DNA of 64,000 bases from Neobittarella massiliensis (ex Bilen et al. 2018) (GTDB lineage: Bacteria > Bacillota > Clostridia > Oscillospirales > Ruminococcaceae): NCBI RefSeq assembly GCF_900289145.1, contig NZ_OKQO01000006.1:186001-250000 (forward strand). The letters run 5' to 3'. Position numbers and translations under genes: made by a program. Numbering within the stretch: position 1 is the first letter of the stretch; every line of letters starts with the position of its first letter. Positions 50,237 through 60,531 of the stretch are shown piece by piece. The notes beneath the pieces were generated by a model. It was not told the DNA's origin. It saw only the letters and a list, made by a program, of their open reading frames with translations, and did not search any database.

Positions 50237-52008
50237 TACAGCTCCTCCTCCTCACTGATCAGCGCGTCGATCTCCTGGTCGAGCGCGCGGGCGATCGATG
50301 CGTACTCCTCGCCGATCTTGTCGTCGGACACGTACTTAAAGCGACCGATGGACTCGCGCACCGGCAGCTTGACCAACCCCTCGACCGAGGCGCCTTTTTT
50401 GAGCGCCTCGGTGGCGGCGTCGTAGTAGCGCAGCACCAGTTCCATCATGGTGTGCTGTTTTTGCAGAGAGGTGTAGGTATCCACCTCATGGAAGGCGTCC
50501 TGGTGCAAAAAGTCCTCGCGGATGGAGCGGGAGGCCTCCAGTTTGATGCGGTCGGGCGCCGACAGCGCGTCCATGCCCACCAGCTTGACGATCTCCTCCA
50601 GCTCGGCCTCCTCCTGGAGCAGCAGCATCAGCCGCGCCCGCAGGTCGGTCCAGTCCTCGGCCACCTGGTCGTTGAACCAGCCGGCCATGTTGTTCACGTA
50701 CAGCGAGTAGCTGGTCAGCCAGTTGATGGCCGGGAAGTGGCGCTTATAGGCCAGGGCGGAGTCGAGGCTCCAGAACACCTTGACGATGCGCAGCGTGGCC
50801 TGTGCCACCGGCTCGGAGATATCGCCGCCCGGAGGGGACACGGCGCCGATGACCGACAGCGCGCCCTCACGGCCCTCTTGGCCCTGGGCGATGACCCGGC
50901 CGGCCCGCTCGTAGAACTGGGCCAGACGGCTGCCCAGGTAGGCGGGGTAGCCCTCCTCGCCGGGCATCTCTTCCAGGCGGCCGGACATCTCGCGCAGGGC
51001 CTCGGCCCAGCGGGAGGTGGAGTCGGCCATCAGCGCCACCGAGTAGCCCATATCTCTAAAGTACTCGGCGATGGTGATACCGGTGTAGATGGACGCCTCG
51101 CGGGCGGCCACCGGCATGTCGGAGGTGTTGGCGATGAGCACGGTGCGCTCCATCAGCGAGTGGCCGGTCTTGGGGTCGCGCAGCTCGGGGAACTCGTTTA
51201 ACACGTCGGTCATCTCGTTGCCGCGCTCGCCGCAGCCGATGTAGACCACGATATCCGCCTCGGCCCACTTGGCCAGCTGGTGCTGCACCACCGTTTTGCC
51301 GCTGCCAAAGGGCCCCGGCACCGCCGCCACGCCGCCTTTGGCGATGGGGAACAGCGTATCGATGACCCGCTGGCCGGTGACCAGCGGCATGTCCGGAGAC
51401 AATTTTTCTTTATAGGGGCGGCCCACCCGCACCGGCCACTTCTGCATGAGGGTCAGCTGGCGGGTGCCGCCATTTTTCAGCGCCACCGTGGCCACCGGCT
51501 CGTCGATGGTGTAGCTGCCGCCGGTGATGGCGGTGATCTCGCCCTCCACCCCGTTGGGGACCATGATCTTGTGGCAGACGATCTCGGTCTCCTGTACGGT
51601 GCCGATGATGTCGCCGCCCACCACGGTGTCGCCCACCTGGGCGGTGGGGACGAACTCCCACTTGTTGTCGCGGCTCAGCGACGGCACTTCCACGCCGCGC
51701 TTCAGGTTGTTGCCGCTGCGGGCCATGATCTCGACCAGCGGGCGCTGGATGCCGTCGAAGATGCTGCTAATGAGGCCGGGCCCCAGCTCGACGCTCAGGG
51801 GGGCGCCGGTGGACTCTACCGGCGCGCCGGGGCCCAGACCGGAGGTCTCCTCGTATACCTGGACCGAGGCCAGATCGCCGTGGATCTCGATGATCTCGCC
51901 GATCAGGCGCTGGTCGCTGACCCGCACCACGTCAAACATGTTGGCGTCGCGCATGCCCTGGGCGATGACCAGCGGCCCAGCTACTTTTTTAATGGTACCT
52001 GTGCTCAT
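50236..52008 (-). CDS. ntpA: V-type ATP synthase catalytic subunit A
   Basis: 590 residues, the ATP-hydrolysing subunit. P-loop GPFGSGKT at 232-239, the non-homologous A insert (about 115-190), [10 protein letters not shown], and [11 protein letters not shown]-type [13 protein letters not shown]-terminal [23 protein letters not shown] is typical. ATG at 52008 eight bases after GAGG. Confidence 0.97.
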   Translation of the reverse strand: MSTGTIKKVAGPLVIAQGMRDANMFDVVRVSDQRLIGEIIEIHGDLASVQVYEETSGLGPGAPVESTGAPLSVELGPGLISSIFDGIQRPLVEIMARSGNNLKRGVEVPSLSRDNKWEFVPTAQVGDTVVGGDIIGTVQETEIVCHKIMVPNGVEGEITAITGGSYTIDEPVATVALKNGGTRQLTLMQKWPVRVGRPYKEKLSPDMPLVTGQRVIDTLFPIAKGGVAAVPGPFGSGKTVVQHQLAKWAEADIVVYIGCGERGNEMTDVLNEFPELRDPKTGHSLMERTVLIANTSDMPVAAREASIYTGITIAEYFRDMGYSVALMADSTSRWAEALREMSGRLEEMPGEEGYPAYLGSRLAQFYERAGRVIAQGQEGREGALSVIGAVSPPGGDISEPVAQATLRIVKVFWSLDSALAYKRHFPAINWLTSYSLYVNNMAGWFNDQVAEDWTDLRARLMLLLQEEAELEEIVKLVGMDALSAPDRIKLEASRSIREDFLHQDAFHEVDTYTSLQKQHTMMELVLRYYDAATEALKKGASVEGLVKLPVRESIGRFKYVSDDKIGEEYASIARALDQEIDALISEEEEL

Positions 52009-52053
52009 ATATCAAACCTCGCCTTTCTGGCTTTTCGTTTCGTCGCCGGCGGC

Positions 52054-52377
52054 TTAAGCGTCGCCGCCAAAAATGATGTCGCTGCCCACCGCCTGCTCTA
52101 CCGAGCGGCGCACCTGGGTGATGCCGATACCGGTGTTGCCCGAGGCGCCGGGGATGGGCAGGATAGCCGGCAGCGGCTGCTGGCGGTAGCGCTCGATCTC
52201 GTGATCCAGCCCGGCCCACAGCGACTCGGTGACATAGATCACCGCGTAGTCGCCGCCGGCCAGTTCCCGCAGCTTTTTGGCGGCGTATTCCGGCTCGCTG
52301 GCAAAAAAAGCGTCCAGCCCCACGGCGGCGAAGCCGTACACGCTGTCTCTGTCTCCCAGCACTGCGATCTTATACAT
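52054..52377 (-). CDS. ntpF: V-type ATP synthase subunit F
   Basis: 107 residues, central-stalk subunit. YKIAVLGDRDSVYGFAAVGLDAFFA and AVIYVTESLWAGLDHEIERY are family features, and the usual C-terminal segment with a polar PGASGNTGIG run follows. The ATG at 52377 is inside the end of ntpC, so translation is coupled; a GTG nine bases earlier is less fitting to the family start (MYKIAV). Confidence 0.88.
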   Translation of the reverse strand: MYKIAVLGDRDSVYGFAAVGLDAFFASEPEYAAKKLRELAGGDYAVIYVTESLWAGLDHEIERYRQQPLPAILPIPGASGNTGIGITQVRRSVEQAVGSDIIFGGDA

Positions 52378-53335
52378 ACATATCACGAACCCTTTCCGCC
52401 ACCGCGCTCTCGTCCAGGTGGTTTTTCTTGCCCGAGAGGATGATGCGCACCGTCTTTTCCTCGTTCTCGCGGGCCAGAATATAGGCGGCCAGCGGGCCGA
52501 TGGTAAAGGCGTTGTGCAGCTGCGGGCGGATGCGCTGCATCATCAAGTCGTCGCACCAGCGCTCGAAGGCGGCGGACGACTGGCGCAGCGCCTCGACGCC
52601 GGGGGCGTAGGCGGTGCGCTCGAGATAGCTGTAGATGGCCTCTTCGCTGTCGGCCGCGGCAGCGGCCAGCTGGGCTGCATCCAGACTGTCGCAGGGCACC
52701 AGCGCCCGCTTTAAAAAGTCGAGCTCTTTGCCGGTGCGCTGGCAGCGGACCGCCGTCTTGATGTCGGCGGCGGCCACCGTCAGCTCGGCGTAGGCCAAAA
52801 TGAGCGCGTCGCCGCTGTCGCGGCCGGCCTGTAGGATGGCTGCCAGACAGGCGCTGTCGATGATGACGTCGCACAGCTGGCCGTCGCCGGTGCGCAGCAG
52901 GGCGGTAAAGGCCTCCTGCGCGGCTTTTTGCATGCGCGGGGGCAGAGCGCCAAAGTCCCGCTGGGACACCGCCTGCTCGATCTGCTGTGGCTCGACGGTG
53001 CCGTCGGGGATGTAGATATCCTGAAAGTGCTCCTGGGTACAGACCTGCTTGATGGCGGCCTTTAAGTTGTGAAAGTCGTTTTGGTAGAGGAACACGTCAA
53101 ACACCGAGATGTCCTCCACCAGCTCCTCCATCAGCGCCCAGGTATTCTGGCGCTGGATGGCGAGGATGGTGTCCGCGTCGCCGCTGGATACATCCCAGCC
53201 CCGGTCGGACAAAACGCGCAGGCAGCTGTCGTAGCTGTCGCTGGCCAGCAGCTGCTGGATGTTCTGCCCGGTGAGCAGCTCCATCTCTTTGGAGCGGATG
53301 CGGGCCACCTGGTAGATGTACTGTTTATCGGCCAT
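52370..53335 (-). CDS. ntpC: V-type ATP synthase subunit C
   Basis: 321 residues, the socket between central stalk and K ring (AhaC/NtpC family). It shows the repeated alpha-helical pattern YIYQVARIRSKEMELLTGQNIQQLLA...VFLYQNDFHNLKAAIKQV and the C-terminal RQSSAAFERWCDDLMMQRIRPQLHNAFTIGPLAAYILARENEEKTVRIILSGK. ATG after AGAAGGAGG. Confidence 0.93.
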   Translation of the reverse strand: MADKQYIYQVARIRSKEMELLTGQNIQQLLASDSYDSCLRVLSDRGWDVSSGDADTILAIQRQNTWALMEELVEDISVFDVFLYQNDFHNLKAAIKQVCTQEHFQDIYIPDGTVEPQQIEQAVSQRDFGALPPRMQKAAQEAFTALLRTGDGQLCDVIIDSACLAAILQAGRDSGDALILAYAELTVAAADIKTAVRCQRTGKELDFLKRALVPCDSLDAAQLAAAAADSEEAIYSYLERTAYAPGVEALRQSSAAFERWCDDLMMQRIRPQLHNAFTIGPLAAYILARENEEKTVRIILSGKKNHLDESAVAERVRDMYV

Positions 53336-53387
53336 GGCTTCCTCCTTCTTCTGGAAATGTTGCAGTCCCGGTCATCGCAGCGGGCGC

Positions 53388-53978
53388 TCAGCCGAACAGG
53401 CTGTGCTGCACCAGGTCCTGCAGCTTTTCCAGGTCGGCGTCAAACAGCGCCTGGAAGGAACAGTTCTCCTCGATACCGCCGTACACCAGCACGAACCCGC
53501 CGTCGATGTCGCGGCTCTCGCCGCTTATCCGCAGCGCGGCGCCGGCGGGCAGGGCGGCCTGCAATTTTTGGGCAAAGTCTGCCGGCAGGCGCTCTAGGTC
53601 GCCTGCGCGCAGGCAGATCTCGCCGGGCTCGGGATGGGCAAAGGCGGCGGCCATCTTGATGAGCAGCGCCGCGTACGCCGCGTCGTCCAGCTCGGCCAGC
53701 GACCGGCGCGCAGAGTCGATGCACTGGGCGATGAGCTGCTGCTTGGCAGCCAGCACCGCCCCGCGCTTTTTGAGGTCGGCGGCCGACTGGGCCCTGCGGG
53801 CGATATCCTCGGCCTGGGCGGCGGCCTCCTGCCGGATCTTCTGCACCTGGGCCTCGGCCTGGGCGCGGGCAGCCTGGGCGATCTGGTCGGCCTCCTGCCG
53901 GGCCACGGCCAGGATGTCGTCGGCGGCCATCTGGCCCTCGCGCCGGATCTCGCCGATGATCTTTTCTAATCCTGTCAT
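53388..53978 (-). CDS. ntpE: V-type ATP synthase subunit E
   Basis: 196 residues, peripheral stalk subunit. Long Ala/Gln/Arg coiled coil (about 10-95; AQAEAQVQKIRQEAAAQAED) followed by a globular C-terminal domain (AHPEPGEICLRAGDLERLP, IDGGFVLVYGGIEENCSF). Start at the ATG at 53978 after TAGGAG; upstream in-frame sequence is out of ntpK. It pairs with the H/G subunit to form the stalk. Confidence 0.92.
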   Translation of the reverse strand: MTGLEKIIGEIRREGQMAADDILAVARQEADQIAQAARAQAEAQVQKIRQEAAAQAEDIARRAQSAADLKKRGAVLAAKQQLIAQCIDSARRSLAELDDAAYAALLIKMAAAFAHPEPGEICLRAGDLERLPADFAQKLQAALPAGAALRISGESRDIDGGFVLVYGGIEENCSFQALFDADLEKLQDLVQHSLFG

Positions 53979-53997
53979 GTAACCAAATCTCCTAACT

Positions 53998-56497
<2,500 letters not shown>

Positions 56498-56560
56498 GGA
56501 GTCGATCTCCTCCTCTCTTTATGGTGGTGTGCCGCCGCTTGGGCAGCAGCGCAGAAAAAG

Positions 56561-56875
56561 TTACTGGGGCAGCACCTCTTTCAGGATGATCGACTGGGCT
56601 TCTTTTTGGCGGCCGGCCGCCTGCTGGCGCAGCGCCTGTATCTGCTGCTGCACCTCTTGCCCGGCGGCGTCCTCGGCTGCTGCGGCCTGCTCTCTGGCCT
56701 GCTGCAGCTGCACACGGGCCTGCTCTTTGGCCTGCTGTACCGCCTCGGCCAGCGCCTTTTTGGCCGCCAGGTGGGCCTGGGCGATCAGGTCCTCGCCCTG
56801 CAGGTGGGCCTGCTTCTCGGCGCTGTCGGCGTCAAGCTCGGCTTGGCGCACCTGGTCGACGATCTCTTTTGCCAT
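56561..56875 (-). CDS. ntpH: V-type ATP synthase peripheral-stalk subunit (G/H type)
   Basis: 104 residues, almost entirely a coiled coil of Ala, Glu and Gln (AKKALAEAVQQAKEQARVQLQQAREQ...). Such short coils pair with subunit E in the V-type peripheral stalk. It is the first gene of the operon, 64 bases before ntpI, and the ATG follows GGTGGTG. The assignment rests on composition and position, because the primary sequence is poorly conserved; the letter name varies among species. Confidence 0.8.
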   Translation of the reverse strand: MAKEIVDQVRQAELDADSAEKQAHLQGEDLIAQAHLAAKKALAEAVQQAKEQARVQLQQAREQAAAAEDAAGQEVQQQIQALRQQAAGRQKEAQSIILKEVLPQ

Positions 56876-56953
56876 CTGTTATCACCACCCTTTTTTGGCT
56901 GCTGTTTATGCACTGGAAATACGCTGTAGGGAATATGCTCAGCATTCTGTTTC

Positions 56954-56982
56954 ATTATACTGCTTTGCCGTTCGTCACACAA
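56954..56982 (-). promoter_or_regulatory. V-ATPase operon promoter
   Basis: TTGTGT (56977-56982), 17 bp, TATAAT (56954-56959) on the minus strand, giving about 70 nt of leader before the first gene. Confidence 0.78.
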
Positions 56983-57369
56983 TTAGCCGGGCCGGTTTTC
57001 GGCGTAATTTACGGGTTTTTTTCGTGTGTTTTGTATGATACGCGCGCGGACATAATCGGTATTTTTGTACTGATAGCCCAATCGGGAAAATCTGACCGCA
57101 GGGTCGCGGCGTTTCGACAGCAGCTGTTCCCCGGCGCGGGTCTAGCAGAGGCGGCTCCGGCCGCCGCAGTGGGCCCGCAAAAAGGGAAAAGACACCCTGA
57201 GAAGGACGTCCCGGCGGGGTATATGGGGTGCTGTAGTGCTGTAATGCTATGTTGGCAGTATAAAAATGCTGTATTCTCAGGATACACGCTGGACAGAAAA
57301 GATTGTGAAAAAAGTGACGATAAATTGTGAATAAAATGTCAATAATCTCCGGCCCGATAACGGTGGGTA
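56983..57369. other. intergenic stretch without a recognisable gene
   Basis: About 390 bases upstream of the V-ATPase promoter. ATTGTGAA occurs twice (57302-57309, 57324-57331; 22-bp period). Reading frames here have no ribosome binding site or family feature. I see no RNA gene motif. Confidence 0.4.
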
Positions 57370-57406
57370 AAAGAAAAACGCCGCCGCTTTTATGGTGCGG
57401 CGGCGC
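57370..57406 (-). terminator. terminator of the MFS transporter gene
   Basis: Minus strand CGCCGCCGC / GCGGCGGCG stem around an ACCATAAAA loop, then TTTTTCTTTT. Confidence 0.8.
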
Positions 57407-57424
57407 TTTAGAGGGCATAGGGCG

Positions 57425-58702
57425 CTATTGGGGCTGGCCGGTTCTTTGACGTGCAGTGTAGGCCCGGCGCTCTTTTTTGCTCATGTCGATGGCGGCGCTG
57501 CCCAGTATCAGCGCCAGCACGAACATGGCGATACCCAGGATAAAGGCGCCTTTGTAGGTGCCGGTCTTGTCGTAGAACAGGCCGATGGGCGCGTAGGAGA
57601 AGGCGCCGATCATGCTGTTGCCGATCATCATGATAGCCCAGATGTCGGAGTAGTGCTTGCCGCCCACGGCGTGGCGGGCCACCAGCGGCGCCTGCACCGT
57701 GTACATGCTGCCGCCCAGGCCCATCAGCAGGCAGGCCGGCAGCAGAAAGGCGGAGTTGGAGATGGCCAGGATCATGCCGCCCAGGCCGGAGCCCATGAAC
57801 ACCACGCCCCAGAGCATGCCGGCCTTGACGCCGAAGCGGTCGTTGACCGAGCCCAGCAAAAAGCCACACAGCACCGTGCCCACGCTGACGCAGGTGGCGG
57901 CGATAGAGCCGAACTGCAGCGATTTGCCCAGCTCCATGGTGGTGAAGGTGGCCACATAGCCGGGCACACCGGTGCCGATGCTGTAGCACAGGCAGGTGAG
58001 CCAGGCCAGGTAGAACAGCGGCTTTTTAAAGGCCTGCTTGCGGGTGAGGCCCCACTCGCTCTCAGTATGGGCCGAGGTGTCGTCTGCTGTGTCGGGCTCG
58101 TCGGCGCCGTAGGGGGCGCAGCCCACCTCCTGCGGGGATTTCATGAATTTGCAGACAAACGGCACCGAGATGACAGCCCCGCCCACAGCGAGGATAAAGT
58201 AGGCGTTGCGCCAGCCAAAAGCGGCGATGAGCTGGGCCGAGAGCAGGTTGCAGATGATGGCGCCGGCGCTGCCAAAAGAGGTGGCGATGCCCAGGGCCAT
58301 GCCGGTCTTTTTCTTAAACCACATGTTGATGATGATGGGCAGCGCCACCAGCACCGAAAAGGCAGAGCCCACCCCGATCATCACTCCGGAGAGATAGAAG
58401 CCGTAGATGGAGCGGTAGGTGCCCATGAGGAACATGCCCAGGTACTGCAGCAGCAGCGCCAGCGTGATGACCAGCCCGATCTTGCCGGTGGTGAGCACCT
58501 TGCCGGCGATGGGGTAGAGCAGGGCCATAGTAAAGGCCTCGATCGAGACGATCATGGTGAAGGCACTCACCTTGCAGCCCAGATCCTGCACGATGGGGGT
58601 GACGAAGTTGCCCGCCGCGCAGGTGATGATGCTGTGCGAGACCGAGATCAGGATACAGCAGGCCAGTACCATCCACGCGTAATGCCGTTTTTTCGCTTTC
58701 AA
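57425..58702 (-). CDS. MFS transporter, OFA (oxalate/formate antiporter-like) family
   Basis: 425 residues, 12 predicted spans with a charged loop in the middle (about 195-235, rich in Asp, Glu and Thr). KKRHYAWMVLACCILISVSHSI, the GVMIGVGSAFSVLVALPIIINMWFKKKTGMALGIATSFGSAGAI stretch and GLGGSMYTVQAPLVARHAVGGKHYSDIWAIMMIG fit the OFA branch. The antiported substrate is unknown. The ATG 18 bases upstream has no binding site; GAGAGGA lies seven bases before the TTG at 58702, which I use. Confidence 0.87.
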   Translation of the reverse strand: MKAKKRHYAWMVLACCILISVSHSIITCAAGNFVTPIVQDLGCKVSAFTMIVSIEAFTMALLYPIAGKVLTTGKIGLVITLALLLQYLGMFLMGTYRSIYGFYLSGVMIGVGSAFSVLVALPIIINMWFKKKTGMALGIATSFGSAGAIICNLLSAQLIAAFGWRNAYFILAVGGAVISVPFVCKFMKSPQEVGCAPYGADEPDTADDTSAHTESEWGLTRKQAFKKPLFYLAWLTCLCYSIGTGVPGYVATFTTMELGKSLQFGSIAATCVSVGTVLCGFLLGSVNDRFGVKAGMLWGVVFMGSGLGGMILAISNSAFLLPACLLMGLGGSMYTVQAPLVARHAVGGKHYSDIWAIMMIGNSMIGAFSYAPIGLFYDKTGTYKGAFILGIAMFVLALILGSAAIDMSKKERRAYTARQRTGQPQ

Positions 58703-58755
58703 ATAACCATCCTCTCTCATAAAAGAGCGCCGCGCCGAACCTGTAAGGCCCGCCC

Positions 58756-58786
58756 AAAATAAAAGCCGCGGCAGCGGCGGGCGGGG
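58756..58786 (-). promoter_or_regulatory. leader terminator-like hairpin of the MFS gene
   Basis: Minus strand GCCGC-TGCC-GCGGC (58765-58778) is followed by TTTTATTTT (58756-58764). An outer CCCGCCC/GGGCGGG pair (58749-58755 and 58779-58785) could form a competing or enclosing fold. It sits between promoter and start codon. Confidence 0.5.
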
Positions 58787-58808
58787 AGGGATCGGGGCGA
58801 TGCGCACG

Positions 58809-58848
58809 GCGGCTGCCCGGCCTGCACGGCAGGGCCGGCAGTTGCCGC
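58809..58848 (-). repeat. long inverted repeat in the MFS leader
   Basis: GCGGC(AA)CTGCC-GGCCCTGC / GCAGG-CCGGGCAG(CC)GC-type hairpin, nearly perfect, spanning 40 bases of the 5' leader. The adjacent TCTTTTCTTT on the plus side would make it a terminator only in the other direction. Confidence 0.6.
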
Positions 58849-58864
58849 TCTTTTCTTTATATAA

Positions 58865-58893
58865 ATGGTACTGCGCGGGCCCAGTTCTGTCAA
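58865..58893 (-). promoter_or_regulatory. promoter of the MFS transporter gene
   Basis: TTGACA (58888-58893), 17 bp, TACCAT (58865-58870) on the minus strand; leader of about 160 nt. Confidence 0.6.
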
Positions 58894-59136
58894 CACCGGC
58901 GCGGGTGCCCACCGCTATGTATATGGCCGGCCAGATGGGGGTATGAGCGGCGGGCGGAATACCAGGCTGACGGTGCTCCTCATTATTATATAGGAAAGCG
59001 GCGGTATATGGGTGCGGTGGCGGCACCGAGCGGGTACTGCGCGGACTGCGTGGAGGGCTGTGGCTCGCCGGGGCGGGCATGTTCCCCTTTTTCGGCGCAT
59101 ATATATGGACCATATCCGGGATAGGGAGGGTTTGAT
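58894..59136. other. upstream region of spoIIID
   Basis: About 240 bases. It should contain the sporulation promoter of spoIIID, but I could not make a convincing sigma-E or sigma-A match; ATTATTATATAGG (from 58980) is the nearest -10-like stretch. No small gene is supportable. Confidence 0.35.
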
Positions 59137-59433
59137 TTGAAGGGGTTACCAGAGGAGCGAGCTGCCGAACTGGGCCGATACATCGTGGAGAACCGGGCCA
59201 CGGTGCGCGGCGCGGCCAAAAAGTTTGGCGTGAGCAAAAGCACGGTACATAAAGACGTGTCTGAACGGCTGAAGCGGCTCAATCCAACGCTGTATCAAGA
59301 GGTGAAAAAAGTACTGGAACAAAATAAAAACGAACGCCACATCCGCGGTGGACAGGCGACAAAATATAAGTACGAGGAAATGCACCAGCGCGAGAGCGGC
59401 GGTGCCGAGACGGGAGAAAAAGAGCCGGCGTGA
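59137..59433 (+). CDS. spoIIID: sporulation transcription regulator SpoIIID
   Basis: 98 residues, DNA-binding regulator of the mother cell during sporulation. GRYIVENRATVRGAAKKFGVSKSTVHKDVSERL (about 13-45) is the helix-turn-helix, and KNERHIRGGQATKYKYE is the conserved basic C-terminal extension. Start is the TTG at 59137, six bases after AGGGAGGG. The last 15 residues beyond TKYKYEE (rich in Glu, Gly) are longer than in Bacillus. The stop codon lies in the loop of its own terminator. Confidence 0.97.
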   Translation: MKGLPEERAAELGRYIVENRATVRGAAKKFGVSKSTVHKDVSERLKRLNPTLYQEVKKVLEQNKNERHIRGGQATKYKYEEMHQRESGGAETGEKEPA

Positions 59434-59447
59434 GCCGGCTCTTTTGG
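59418..59447. terminator. bidirectional terminator between spoIIID and neuB
   Basis: AAAAGAGCCGGC (59418-59429) / GCCGGCTCTTTT (59434-59445); the four-base loop GTGA contains the spoIIID stop codon. Confidence 0.9.
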
Positions 59448-59460
59448 TGTGTGGAGATAG

Positions 59461-60531
59461 TTAGCAGAACATGCTGTCTTGTAAGATGGTATCTTCGGCA
59501 ATATCGACTGCTGCTGTGCGGCCGGTTATCTCGTCCATACGGGCAGGGGCGATACCAGTGCCCGGGCGTTTAAAGGTGAGCATCTCGGAAGTGATGACCG
59601 TGCCTTTGGCGATCGCACAGGCACTGACCAGCGAGCGGCGTGCATTTTGGCGAGCGGTGCGCTCGGTCTCTAGACAAGAGATATCCCCACAGCCGCGTAT
59701 GCGGTCGATAAAATCGATGCCACGGAGGATCTTTTGAGCGTCGTGGGGGTCCATGGCGTGGTAGTGGTCGTTGCCCTGTAGCGTCTTATCCAGTGTGTAG
59801 TGTTTTTCGATGATGACGGCGCCCAAATTGTAGGCGGTCTTCACCACATCCATCTCGGCGGTGGGCTTTGAGTGGTCGGAATAACCGATGATCAGATCGG
59901 GAAAAGCCTGTTTGAGTGAGACGATCTTGTTGAGATTGGTGTCGCTAAACGGTGTCGGGTACTCCAGCACGCAGTGCAGCAGAGCCAGTGGCTGATCGTT
60001 ATACTGGCGTATGGTGGCTACCGCTTCGGTGATCTCGTCCAGATTAGAGGCACCTACCGAGAGCAGGATCGGCTTGTTCTTTTTAGCCTGATACGCCACA
60101 AACGGCTTGTTGTTGAGATCGGAGGAGGAGATCTTGTATACGGCCATCATGTCGTTTAGATAGTCGGCCGAGTCGATATCGAATGCAGTGGACAGAAATT
60201 CGATACCGATGGTCTGACAGTAAGCGGCCAGCTGCGCGTATTCCTCGCGGCCAAATGCATCAAATTTTTGAAACAGCTGATACTGCGACGTCGTGGGCTC
60301 TTCGCTGGTGTCCCAATAGGAGGGGGAATCTTTGGCAGCCAGTGTTTCGGCTTTATAGCTCTGGAATTTCACCGCGTGGATACCGGCGTTTTTGGCCTCG
60401 GCGACCATCAGTTTGGCCGCTTCCAACAGTGGAATATTGAGCTTGGCGGCAATGTCGTAATAATTGACGCCGATCTCGGCGATCAGCACGAATCGGCCGT
60501 TTTGGGCCCGCTCGATAATGGTGCTCTTCAT
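59461..60531 (-). CDS. neuB: NeuB-family nonulosonate (sialic acid-type) synthase
   Basis: 356 residues, condensing a hexosamine with phosphoenolpyruvate to make a nine-carbon acid. Barrel motifs: VLIAEIGVNYYDIA, EAKNAGIHAVKFQSYKAETL, EFLSTAFDIDSADYLNDM, YKISSSDLNNKPFV, GYSDHS and IEKHYTLDK. A C-terminal SAF/antifreeze-like domain (RRSLVSACAIAKGTVITSEMLTFKRPGTGI) is present. KRPGTGI fits the NeuB/LegI branch better than PseI, so the product (NeuAc, legionaminate or pseudaminate) is open. ATG overlaps the neighbouring gene stop (ATGA). Confidence 0.92.
   Translation of the reverse strand: MKSTIIERAQNGRFVLIAEIGVNYYDIAAKLNIPLLEAAKLMVAEAKNAGIHAVKFQSYKAETLAAKDSPSYWDTSEEPTTSQYQLFQKFDAFGREEYAQLAAYCQTIGIEFLSTAFDIDSADYLNDMMAVYKISSSDLNNKPFVAYQAKKNKPILLSVGASNLDEITEAVATIRQYNDQPLALLHCVLEYPTPFSDTNLNKIVSLKQAFPDLIIGYSDHSKPTAEMDVVKTAYNLGAVIIEKHYTLDKTLQGNDHYHAMDPHDAQKILRGIDFIDRIRGCGDISCLETERTARQNARRSLVSACAIAKGTVITSEMLTFKRPGTGIAPARMDEITGRTAAVDIAEDTILQDSMFC

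Noticed and set aside
48737-50425. 562-codon plus-strand frame across ntpB
   Set aside because: Antisense of V-ATPase subunits with clear family signatures.
57009-57330. Several short frames in the gap before the V-ATPase operon
   Set aside because: None has a start signal or recognisable motif, and frames disagree on strand.
57392-58762. 456-codon plus-strand frame opposite the MFS transporter
   Set aside because: Antisense; His/Gln/Gly-rich, no family feature.
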